Source: Chlorops oryzae (taxonomy: Eukaryota > Arthropoda > Insecta > Diptera > Chloropidae). Taken from it: a DNA stretch of 64,000 bases. The notes beneath the pieces are model-generated. The model did not search any database and was not told the origin of the DNA. It was given only the letters and a program-made list of their open reading frames with translations. Position 1 is the stretch's first letter, and every line of letters begins with the position of its first letter. The stretch lies in the NCBI GenBank assembly GCA_020466095.1, contig CM035807.1, positions 79,136,428 through 79,200,427 on the forward strand, written 5' to 3'. Shown one piece after another: positions 33,996 to 44,583 of the stretch. Both the position numbers and the translations under genes were made by a program.

Positions 33996-35708
33996 ATGAA
34001 TTCGATCCCGTCGAGACTGCGCGAACAGCCGACCTTCTTGGATCACCTGTGTAAGCTCGACGGCACTGATGAAGCTTACGGCTTTCGTCGCTTATCGGGC
34101 ATTATCTGTACCATCGGAACGAGCTGTAGGGATGAGGAAACAATTTACGAAATGGTGAAAGCAGGCATGAATGTTGCCCGACTAAATTTCTCCTACGATA
34201 GTCAAGAAGACCATGCCCTCTCGATTCGTTATATTCGTCAAGCAGAGGAACGTTACTCCCGGGACTTGGGCTACGAACATCATGTGGGAATTGCTGGCGA
34301 TCTGAAGGGTCGTGAAATACGTACTGGCTTATTTATCCATGGGTCGAAATATTATCGAGCTGAAGCAAGGCGATTTGGTGAAATTAACAACAAATCACGA
34401 TATGTACAACAAATGTACGAAGGATATAATTTACGTCGACTATCCGGAATTCATCGATGAGGTGGCGGTTGGTCAAAAGGTATTCCTGGACGATAATCAA
34501 ATTTCGTTGGAAATTCAAGAAATCGGATTGAAATTCGCTGTGTGCCGAACACTCATGGTCGCTAGTCTAAAGAGTCGAGTTACTGTGACCGTACCGGAGG
34601 CTGAATTTCGGTTGCCACTCGTTTCGGAGAAAGACGCAAGCGATATAAAGTTCTGTATCGATAATAATTTGGATTTTCTCATGCTATCGAAAATCAAAAC
34701 AACGGAAGATGTTATGCAAATGAGAAGGGCGATCGGCGAAAGAGGCAAAAATATAATAATAATAACGAAGCTGGAAAATTGTACTGCTTTAGAGAATATC
34801 GATGGCATTTCAAATTTATCGGATGCATTGTTATTTTGTCGCGTGGATTTAGCAATCGAAATGAAAGTTGGAAAAGTTTTCTTAGCCCAGAAAGCAATAA
34901 CTGCACGATGCATTCAAAAGGGCAAGCCCATTATAATTGGCCCGAAGATTCTAATGTCAATGCTAAATAGTTCGATACCGCATCGCTCCGATATAAACGA
35001 TATTGGGAATTTGCTTGTCGATGGTGTCGATGCCACAATGCTGGCCTGTGTGACGGCTATAGGCCAATTTCCCGTCGAGGCAGTGAAAGTCCTCGCTGGG
35101 GCTGGCAAAGAGGCCGAAGTCACCGTGTGGAATAGACAACTCCACAAGGATTTGATGGCGCAGAACTTAAAGGCTATTGATGGGGCACATGCTGTTGCCA
35201 TCTCAGCGGTTGTGACCTCAATAAATATCTCAGCGACGGCCGTTGTAGTGGTGACTGCTTCGGGCAGGTCTGCTCTTGTAGTCTCCCGCTACCGGCCGAA
35301 ATGCCCGATATTAGCCGTGACTCGTAATGCTGATATCGCAAGGAAATTGAATATTTGTCGCGGTGTCATTTCAATCAAGACAACAGGTGAGAAACAAAAT
35401 GGTTTATATATATATTTTTTTTTTTTTTTCGAAAATTATTTCATTTAATTTACTTAAACTTCTTGTGACGAAAAGACGAGCGGTTTGAGGACTGGAATAA
35501 GAACTCAGAGATGCGTATTAATTTTGCACTTAAAAGAGGTTATGAAATGGGATTGGTGCGAACGGGAGATCCGGTGGTTATTGTTAAACCTTGGAAGAAA
35601 GTTACTGGATTCACGAATAATATTCGAGTTATTTATGCATATTTCGAGAAAGATCCTGTCCATTGTTTCGAAAGAAAAGAGGAAATCCTCGTTGGCAGAG
35701 CAACCTAA
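33996..35708 (+). CDS. Pyruvate kinase-like protein with a frameshift; probable pseudoenzyme
   Basis: Pyruvate kinase makes pyruvate and ATP from phosphoenolpyruvate and ADP in glycolysis. Exon 1 is 33996-35386 and exon 2 35476-35708, about 540 residues once one extra base is discounted, the normal length. The start in AAAATGAAT matches the fly PK N terminus; the ATG at 33924 in the same frame adds an unmatched leader. Order: SGIICTIGTS, MNVARLNFS, DLKGREIRTG (residue 102), B domain, EKGK-like GERGKNIIIITKLEN (Lys 258), CRVDLA (282-287), GPKILMSM, MLACVTAIG, and the C domain ending GFTNNIRVIYA. The frame changes by one base between about 34330 and 34345 (TTATTTATCC). Catalytic Thr of ATQMLESM is Pro here, MLSGETA is MLACVTA, and the glycine of ARGDLG is Val. 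Family certain; activity doubtful. Drosophila has several testis-biased PK paralogues, so male-specific use is possible. Confidence 0.92.
35387..35475 (+). other. Intron of the pyruvate kinase-like gene
   Basis: An 89-bp phase-1 intron: donor G|GTGAGA after ACA ACA G, then a T-run, then an acceptor AAAAG before ACGAGCGG. Splicing restores a GAC codon and continues into DERFEDWNKNSEMRINFAL, matching the C-terminal domain of pyruvate kinases. The ATG at 35511 is therefore internal, not a start. Confidence 0.88.
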
Positions 35709-35812
35709 TTAATGTGTGTTTCTCAATTTAAAAAATTTGTCTTAATTAGACCAAATTCGGATATTTTTTTTTTTTTTTACCATGTAAACAAATCGTAAAA
35801 CGTTATTGTGAA

Positions 35813-35818
35813 AATAAA
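35813..35818 (+). terminator. Poly(A) signal of the pyruvate kinase-like gene
   Basis: AATAAA lies about 105 bp after the TAA stop, followed by a T-rich stretch (GTTTGCC, TTTTTC). This is the normal spacing for a cleavage signal and suggests a spliced gene with its own 3' end, not a processed retrocopy. Confidence 0.6.
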
Positions 35819-35819
35819 C

Positions 35820-37330
35820 TGCAATTTGATTTAAAGTTGAATATTAAGTTTGCCTTTTTCTATGGCTTAATTGTGCCAAAATACATATGTCTGAGTTATT
35901 CTTAGAGAATTGTTCGAATCAGAATAGTATTCCTTTAGAGCCTTTCTTTGCGTGAAAGAATCGTGTATACGTAATGGCGTAAATTTACAATCAAATTTAC
36001 TAGATGTTTACACACGAATCACAATCGCATTCTCAATGGGTCCCGTACATTTCTCCATACTTACAATGCCGTATAAATTTATTTAAGAATTCAAAACTGA
36101 AAATCATGCAAACTAAAAACGCATACACGCTCTCGGCACAGGCAACAAGGATTGTAATGCCTGCTATGTGGATGTACGACACATTCCCCGGAATACTGTG
36201 TTCTCGTAAAAGTGTTGCTGCTCAACCGCATTAGTTTCGTTGTCTCAGCAGCCCAAGGTCTCTGCGATTGAAAACGTTGAATGGGTGGGGGATCTCGCTC
36301 GACGAGCATTTTCTGTAGTGTCATGCAAGTCAAGTAAGCAGTTTAAACGAGCAATTTGTTTTAACTTTTATGAATGACTTGAATACTTTTCGCATTGCTG
36401 CATTGTTCGCAACATTCGCATCGTTCGCTATGACCCAGTTTTGCATAGCTTCTTCAGTATGGCTCTTTCGGCTCTTTCGGCATTATGAGAGCATAGAAAA
36501 ACGTCCTTCAAGATAATATTTGAGCTTCAAAAACAGTGCGCATTGCTCATTTGGCTGTTGTAGACAAATAAAGTTGCTACAATGAATTATTTGTATAGAA
36601 TTTATCGGAATTTAAATTTCAAAAAACAATTTTTTAATTTTGTTGAGTCTAGGCCGGCGCACAGTGGTTAGGCTTCGTACATTTCTTAGTAAAAAGTAGA
36701 AGGAGTGCTCCTAGAATAATGAAAATCGGCACCTAGTTTCTTAAAACGTTTTTGAAATCAAATGAAATCTTCGCTGGAACAAGAACCTTTAATCTCGGTG
36801 GGACTTGATTCAACTTAACTAAAATATCCAACTTTACTAAAAGATTATTCGGTCGAATCTAAATTGATATTTTCAATTTATCTCAAAAAGTCGAACTATT
36901 AACACTCAGTTTAGTTTAGTTAAGATGCGAGACTTTTTACCTGCTTTTAAACGGATTTAATTCTTCCTGGAATAACTTTTCTTATTACGCCAAGGGTTAA
37001 AGCAAGATTTAATCTAGAATAATTTTTAATGGCAACGTATGCAATATTTGTAAGAAATATTTCCGCATGTTAAAATATTTCAACGCCTTTTAACCGTCAA
37101 AAGTCCTTTCTCTATTTCAATAGCAACGCATATTTGGAAATTTCCACACCTAAGGCTATTGGTAGGATGTATCTTAACATATCAAAAGTTCTCTTATTTG
37201 CTTTTCAAAGCTTGTAATTAAGTTAGCAAAGTACCCGCAAACAATCGCAAGAAAGAGCGTTTGACTCAAAGTCATGATAATACCCGACTTTGCTCGGTTC
37301 TACGTTTTTGGTTCGAGTGAACGCAATTAA
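35820..37330. other. 3' flank of the kinase gene with a SINE fragment
   Basis: No recognised gene. At 36125-36165 CTCTCGGCACAGGCAACAAG with GATTGTAATG matches the SINE at 11770-11962. The rest is AT-rich with no clear structure. Confidence 0.5.
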
Positions 37331-37752
37331 AAACAAGTAAGGGTGTTATAGTCAGGCAAGCCTGACAATAGAATACCCGACACAGACACACATCTTCAAA
37401 TAATTTTTAATATCAGGAGTTGTTTAAGGCCATAAGGGGCCCCATATACCGACTTTTGATAGATTTCTTTATGAAAACTGCCCCTTTGCCACGCCCACTT
37501 TTCCAATTTTTGTTGAACTATAATCGGAGGCTTAAATATACGCTCAAATTTTAAGTTTCATTAAAATATTTCGAAAAAGTCCGATTTTAAGGCAGTTTTT
37601 GTGATTTTCGTAACAGACCCTAGTACTGGAGGTACCCCCAAAAATGGTCCGATCGGGTCCATTCTCGAACTTGTTCTTACTCATGTCCCCGTGAGCACAC
37701 ATACCAAATTTTGTCGAGATAGCTCAACTCCTTCGATATAAACACTAAAAAA
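37331..37752 (+). mobile_element. Family B mini-me element, 3'-truncated
   Basis: Starts AAACAAGTAAGGGTGTTATA followed by the inverted pair GTCAGGC/GCCTGAC. It includes CCACGCCCACTTTTCC and GACCCTAGTACTGGAGGTAC and stops before the microsatellite and hairpin that end the copies at 39962 and 50975. Confidence 0.8.
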
Positions 37753-39961
37753 TTACCCTTTAAATACATATGTCCCCAATATATCATTTAGTCTGTTGAT
37801 ATGATCACAAAAGGACAAACATTTTTTCTTCCAATCAAATTGCCAAGTTAATCCTTAACAATGAAATTTAGAGCTCTCAAGTAGATTGTATTATCTATTT
37901 ATTTTGTGGGATATTGACTTTTGTGCTTAATTGTTCCTGTAATGAGCCATATTTGCTACATCAACTTCCTAGCTAATTGTGCCTGCTCAATTTCTCGTAA
38001 AGTGGATTCAGGAATTTAATTAAATTGTTTTGCAGTCTGCTTGGCTTCCTTAGAGATATGTGAAATCTGTACTTACATGAGAAATTGTTTTGCTCAGCGT
38101 GCTTTTACTTTATTTTTTTATTTTATTTTTATTTATTTATTTTTTTTTTTTTTGAGATCATGGCGAACACCCTCTTCCATACACAAAAAATATTGATCCT
38201 TTTAACAGATTACAAATTTACGTAAGAGAAAAAAGCTGTTAAAGGAGTTAATACGTTTTTCCGTTTCCAACATTTCTTTTCCTGATGAAGGAAGAGCATA
38301 TTCCAGTATAAAGCAACATAAGAAATAAATAATCGGAAATAAAGGATGTCAAATGGAAAGGCAATCAATTTCGAACTACAGAAATGGTTAGTCCTGTCGT
38401 TTGTTTTTGCTTCTACTCTTCCTCTTGCAAGGTGGAACTAACTTGGGAAAAAACATAATGGAAGCTATAAAAGTACCAAATGCCGTTCAAATGATGTTGA
38501 AATAAAAAGCGAAGCATCGTTTTTATAACTTCGGACAACTAACAGGGCAGATTGCATAAAATGTCTATATCCCTTTCTGTCTCTCCCTTTCTCTTATGCT
38601 TTACATATCGACACATTTATTTGACATGAAAAACCACAACATCTTAATAATCACTTTAACATGTCGATTTATCTACAAGCATATTAAGCATTTTTGTTTT
38701 GAGTCTACTCGGATGACTACAAAAAAAAAAATAAAAAAACAACGAATAACTTTACGTATCTATGCTCCACGCCCCATATACGCAAAGCTATCTAAGCAGT
38801 GTCAATATTTCCGAGCTCTCAGGAGATTTTATTTGAACAAGAAAGGATAATAAAATGCGGTCACACTTGGTACTTGATTCTGCAATTTCAATAAATTTCC
38901 CAAACCGTTTTTATTGGCTAACGGATGTTGCCGGCAATATGGGCTTCTCTCCGTTTTGCATGGGATCTGTGAGTGTGTGTGCATATCATCCATAAGGAAA
39001 TTGAAATTCCCCACAAGTGTTCGGCATTGGTTAATCAGTAAATATGTTGAGCAAATTTATGAATACATGAAGTTTGGGTTTCATTATGGTATGAGTTTGT
39101 GGAAATGTAAGAACTAAAATCATTAAAAAAAAGGAACAACGTTCTGTCGAGCGTGAGAGCTCTTCAGATGAAGCTAATCGAATAATGCCTTGAGTTGAAT
39201 TCAGAAAAAGAAAGTTTCTTTAAAAAGTAAAAAAGCATAAAATTAAGTCGTCCTTACAATTGCTGCCGTAATGGAAAGCCTTTAAAGCTGCTCATTTTCG
39301 GCAACATGTGTAATGTAAGGCCGGCATACGCAGTCTTATGTATTCGCCTTAAACGTAAAGACCATAATTGAAAGGATTTTCTCCCTTTTTTTCTTTACAT
39401 CCTTTAGTATGTTTGTCCTAAAACCTTATGTTCAAATGGACTAGAATTCCAGCACGTTCTAGAGACGGCCTTTATACACATTTTACGATATATTGACACA
39501 TCCCACAACAAATACCAACAAGTGTTTGCTCTTGCTTTAGCTTGTGACTTCCGTTTCCTGCAGATGGAGTGCTTTCGCAAGAAAATAAAAAAACATGTGG
39601 AAGGAAAAAGTTAATTTCATTGAAAGATAGACTCACTATGTCACGAAGGCGTGACATAGGCGTAGCCTATGTAGGGTATTTTTTTAACAGGAGTTTCTTT
39701 ATAGAGTATATACCAACAAGGAAATCTTATATAATTTCGACACCTACCATCGTTGATGAATTTAATGATTGAATTTCAAAAAAAGATGTACTTCCATTTT
39801 CCCTAAAGTTTTACTTTTGATACGCCCCTGTGGCGTTGAAGAATTTATGACGATAATAAAAGGAGCATCATGAGCCAACGAAGTATTTCTCGTATTCCTC
39901 TAAAAGGATTCATTGATTCAATTCGCACTAAAATATGGAAAATCTTCTTAAAGCAACTCGG
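37753..39961. other. Gene-free AT-rich interval
   Basis: No recognised gene. A T/A homopolymer block lies at 38108-38155. Short ORFs only. Confidence 0.45.
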
Positions 39962-40763
39962 AAACAAGTAAGGGTGTTATAGTTAGGCGAGCGTTTTTAA
40001 AACGCTTCCAAAAAACAGGGCCATTAATAGAGAATATTCTAGAGATTTTTGCGGCCATAAGGGGCCCCATACACCGACTTTTGTTTAATTTCTTTATGAA
40101 AACCTCTCCTTTGCCACGCCCACGTTTGCAAATGTTTTGAATTCTAATAGGAAGCTTAAATATAAGCTCAAATTCAAAATTTCATTGAAATATTTCAAAA
40201 AATTCCGATTTTGGGGCAGTTTTGGGATTTTTTGTGACAGACCCTAGTACTGGAGGTACCCTTTTTGAGAGGATGTTTATAGCTACAGAGGAAGCATACG
40301 TGCAAACTTTCATTCAATTCACATTTGAGTTTCGGGTGTAGGAGACAATTTTCGAAAAACGCCATTCTGTCACGCCCACTTTTCCAATCACGCCCACTGG
40401 AAATCACATTATCTTCTTTTAAATGCTACAAATGTCAATTTTCATCAAAATATCTTGAAAAACTCTAGTTTTACAGCAGTTTTTGTGATTTTCAAAACAG
40501 GTTCATGGTCCGATCGGGTCCACTTGTTCTAACTTATGTTCCCGTGAGCACGTATACCAAATTTCGTCAAGATAGCTCAACTCCTTCGATAAAAAAACTG
40601 TATACAAACAGACGGACAGACAGACGGACGGACATGGCTTAATCGAATCTCCTGGTGACGCTGATTATTTCTATATATATTTTGTATGGTCTAGCTTGAC
40701 TGGTTCTGGGTGTTACACACAACCACACAAACGTTATATACCCTCGACACAGAGTGTGTCGGT
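39962..40763 (+). mobile_element. Mini-me/DINE-1-type element, family B
   Basis: Starts AAACAAGTAAGGGTGTTATA. The body has CACGCCCAC motifs and the phrase GACCCTAGTACTGGAGGTAC. A GACA/GACG microsatellite lies at 40611-40634, then ATTTCTATATATATTTTGTA, and a 3' hairpin CCTCGACACAGAGTGTGTCG near 40742. Same layout as family A with a different body. Confidence 0.85.
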
Positions 40764-41172
40764 TTTAAACATTCAATCGGGAAAGCCTTATAACTTTTTA
40801 CAATTTTGATAAGAAAATTGTTTGTTAAATATTTTTTTTGTTAAAACAACTTTGATAATTTCTTCGGAGACATAAAAAGTTCTTTAAGACCACAAACTTT
40901 TTCTCTTTTAATTTATTCACTCCGTTTTTGCAAAAGCTCATTTTTCACATACTTTTGAAGTTCTTGCGCGCTTAACTTCGTTAAGTAGTAATTTCGAAAA
41001 TTGAATATCGCGAGAAAAAGTCTTGCGCAAAGTTGCAGTTCAAATGAAGAGGAAACGGGAACTTCATCCTCATCATCTTTTTTTTTTTTTTTGAACTTCA
41101 ATATTTCAATCGTGATGTCTTGACTGGAAGAGTCAAGACCTTTCGGTCTGGGCCATGTATTTTTGTTTTATT

Positions 41173-42690
41173 GAAAGCAAAAAAAAAAGGAAAATATGTA
41201 TGTTCCTATGAATAAATTCGTCAGATATTCAAAAATATTTCGGGTAATCCATCACTGTGTCTTAACAAAGGAAAAATGGCAGTAAAACATTTCAATGCGC
41301 CTTACGAATTCGCATCCGTAAAGCTTTAAGATATTGTCAGGTTAAGCCGGAAACATTTTCATCAGAAAGTACGAACAAGAAAAGGTATTATATGAAAAAG
41401 GACGAAATCAAATTGAAGAAACCTTCGCTTATATAAAAACTGGCATGTGTAACTCTACACAGCGTGGAGTTTGAAAGGAAACTTTTCTCATTAAACGTAC
41501 GAGCTGTCACGTCGTGTGGCAGATGACTTAATATCGTCGTAAAAAAAAACATGCCGTCATATTTTCGTATCTTTTCTTTTATTAGCGCAAGTTTTGTCTT
41601 CAACCCACTAATAAGTGTTTCATTACATCGCTAACTTGTTTGCACGTGCGTGCAGTCAGCTAAAAATTTTTTTTAACTTATTGCGTTTTAATTGATTTTG
41701 AAAAGAAAAAAGTTTAATCTTTAAATCGCCATCGCTGCTTGATGTTACTAAAATCCTTCTGTAATATTTTTTCGTAAAACTTGAGGGGAACCGCAAAATG
41801 TTCGGAAAAATTTTGTCTTTTTTTTATGTAAAAAATTTACGAACTTATTTTTTTTTTTAACTTTTCTAGTTACAAAGAGGCAACATCATGAGATGGCACG
41901 AGTAACTAATTTCTGGTCTGTGTTCATAACATTTTAAAGTCGAATTGACTTCAGTTTAACAAACAAAAACGAATATACCCTGACAAGATGATAAAAAGGC
42001 AAAATGTTACTGTTCCTAGAATAAATTCGAGTTTAAAAATTTTCGGTAATCCTACTGTGTCTTACAAAGAATGATAACTTTCAATGCGCCTTCGAATGAT
42101 CCGTAAAGCTTTAGATATTGTCAGGTTACCGGAACATTTTATCAGAAAGTCAACAGAAAAGGATTTTGTTATGAAAGGACAAAGGCAATGTAAAGAAACT
42201 TCGCTTATATAAAAACTGAAATGTGTAACTCTACACAGCGTGGGTTTGAAAGGAAACTTTTCTCATTAAACGTACGAGATGTCACGTCGTGTGGCAGATG
42301 ACTTAATATCGTCGAAAAAAAAAAAAAACATGGAATGCCGTCATATTTTCGTATCTTTTCTTTTATTAGCGCAAGTTTTGTCTTCAACCCACTAATAAGT
42401 GTTTCATTACATCGCTAACTTGTTTGCACGTGCGTGCAGTCAGCTAAAAATTTTTTTTAACTTATTGCGTTTTAATTGATTTTGAAAAGAAAAAAGTTTA
42501 ATCCTTAAATCGCCATCGCTGCTTGATGTTACTAAAATCCTTCTGTAATATTTTTTCGTAAAACTTGAGGGGAACCGCAAAATGTTGGAAAAATTTTGTC
42601 TTTTTTTTTTGTAAAAAATTTACGAACTTATTTTTTTTTTTCACTTTTTCTAGTTACAAAGAGGCAAAATCCATTGAGATGGTCACGACC
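41173..42690. repeat. Tandem duplication of about 720 bp
   Basis: Copy 1 is about 41173-41902 and copy 2 about 41988-42690. The right ~450 bp (from TAAAAACTG through CACGTGCGTGCAGTCAGC to GTTACAAAGAGGC) are almost identical. The left ~250 bp differ mainly by many one- to three-base gaps, mostly missing from copy 2. No gene inside. Confidence 0.85.
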
Positions 42691-42915
42691 GTCACACTCA
42701 CTTTTATTGTCTTAGCTCGTTATAATTTAAAAGGAAGGATGTGATTCTTGAGGATTTAAAACTTTGAAAATGTTTAACCAAAGCTACCTAAGCACTGATA
42801 TAACATAGTTTCTACTCAAAATGGCTGTGACGGACGGGATCTGTGGGGAGTTCTTGAATTATAGGAATTACCTAAGGAAAGCCATCGATATTTATGCTTC
42901 TTCGCAAAAGAGAGT

Positions 42916-43074
42916 TATGTTATGTTATGTTATGTTATGTTATGTTATGTTATGTTATGTTATGTTATGTTATGTTATGTTATGTTATGTTATGTTATGT
43001 TATGTTATGCTTATGTATGTATGTATGTTATGTTATGTTATGTTATGATGTATGTATGTTATGTTATGTTATGA
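42916..43074. repeat. (TTATG)n pentanucleotide array
   Basis: About 20 perfect TTATG units followed by blocks with TATG tetranucleotides and a few more TTATG units. The ORFs here only read the repeat. Confidence 0.95.
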
Positions 43075-43079
43075 ATTTT

Positions 43080-44449
43080 TTAATTGGTGTGTCTCTGTGG
43101 TAACCATTCATCAAATAAATGATTGCTTTGAAAAAGCCGAAAAAGATTCCATCTAGTTTTCAAAAAAAAAAAAAGAAGAATTTTCTATCAAGAGTTCTTG
43201 AAAAACTTTTTCTGTCTCAAGTTTTCAGAAATCTCTTCAATTGCAGCTAGCGTTGCGGGATCTGTGATTTTTTAAGAGGAAACTTATAAAACACACAACG
43301 CCTTTGCCTGCTCTTCGTGGCTGCAATCAATAATGAGACAAGCAAAAAAGTTGCATAAGACTTTTAAGACATTTTTCGATAGAAACTATTTGTATCTAAA
43401 CTCCGGATACTTGGAGCTCCCAGAGACTCTTCAACGAAAGTTTTTCAATCATCAAATTATGCAGAACGAAAAAACGAAAGAAAATAAGTTATGTGAAGAC
43501 TGACAAGTTCCCTCGCTCAACGTCGATGACAAAATCGCGATATCCTCATTTGAATAATAATTGAGAGAAAGCATTTTATGAGAAATTATTTCTGATTTAT
43601 TGAATTTGTCGTAACCAGTTCTTTTTCATTTAAAGGATCTCACTCACAATGAGATGAAAATAATTGGGCAATTCACAAAGTCTTCTAAAATACCTTTTAA
43701 ATTTATCCCCTGCTGAAATGATTGTTTTTAGCTCAACTGGCAACACTGAATGCATAACTACACAACACACAAATTTGAGTTTATGGCACGTAACGTGTGA
43801 AATGAAAATAATGTGGGTGTTGTAGGTACATATGTAAATACCTTAATAGTATTTTGAGGAAAATTGTGCAAATTTTCCCTCAAATAATTCGAGTAGTACA
43901 AACCATCGCTTATATGTTACGTGGAATTTTATGGTAATTTTAGAATTGAAAATTACACAAGAGATAAATTTCTCAGAATTCGAATCGTATTTCTTTTCTT
44001 AAATTTTCACTAATGGTACATATCGGAAATTGAATTGAAAAGAAAACTGATAGTTGTTGGAAAAACTTAAGTTTTCATAGAACTAACAGATGTAATGGGA
44101 AATCCTCCTAATAATATTAGGGCATTGTCACCGGTTGTGAAACTTTTTTCCAAGTTAATATTATGCAGTGTTATGGACACCAGTGGAAAGAACTATAAGA
44201 ACTAAGCTAACTTTTTTCCGAAGCAACTACATATATACAGGGTGTTCCGCACTAAAGTGCTTTTCTTTATGGGGTTGGTAGAGGGGGTCAAGCAAGTTGG
44301 CAGTTATAAACTGAAGTTTCCTATCCAGTCGTCAGAAACGTCATGCATACACAATTACTAGCAAGATTTTTAAAATTTTTCCATAAATGTTTGGATGAAA
44401 GCTAGTTATCTTATTCCTCTAAGTTTTGAAATATTTTTAAATGTTATAT
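43080..44449. other. Gene-free interval
   Basis: No recognised gene. At 44236-44248 ACAGGGTGTTCCG resembles the terminus of a DNA transposon; no partner end was found nearby. A similar inverse motif, AACACCCTGTAT, is at about 201-212. Confidence 0.4.
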
Positions 44450-44583
44450 TAGGCCTATTCACGAGACCGTAGCATCGTGGCAAAAGTGTAAATATTTAGT
44501 TAAGTTTCCAACAACAACTTGTACTGAAAAATCTTCCACTTTTGCACTTTTGCCACGATACCACGGTCTCGAGAATAGGCCTA
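44450..44583. mobile_element. 134-bp MITE
   Basis: Inverted ends of about 43 bp: left TAGGCCTATTCACGAGACCG with ATCGTGGCAAAAGTG; the right is its reverse complement with a few changes. Outermost TA on both sides could be the target duplication. No coding capacity. Confidence 0.8.

Noticed and set aside
34515..35201. Several - strand and alternate-frame ORFs inside the kinase-like gene
   Set aside because: Shadow frames of a clear pyruvate kinase reading frame.
42821..43103. ORFs over the pentanucleotide array
   Set aside because: They encode only the translated (TTATG)n repeat.
44236..44248. ACAGGGTGTTCCG as one end of an intact DNA transposon
   Set aside because: No inverse partner within several kilobases; the similar motif near 201-212 is too far away and not flanked by matching sequence.
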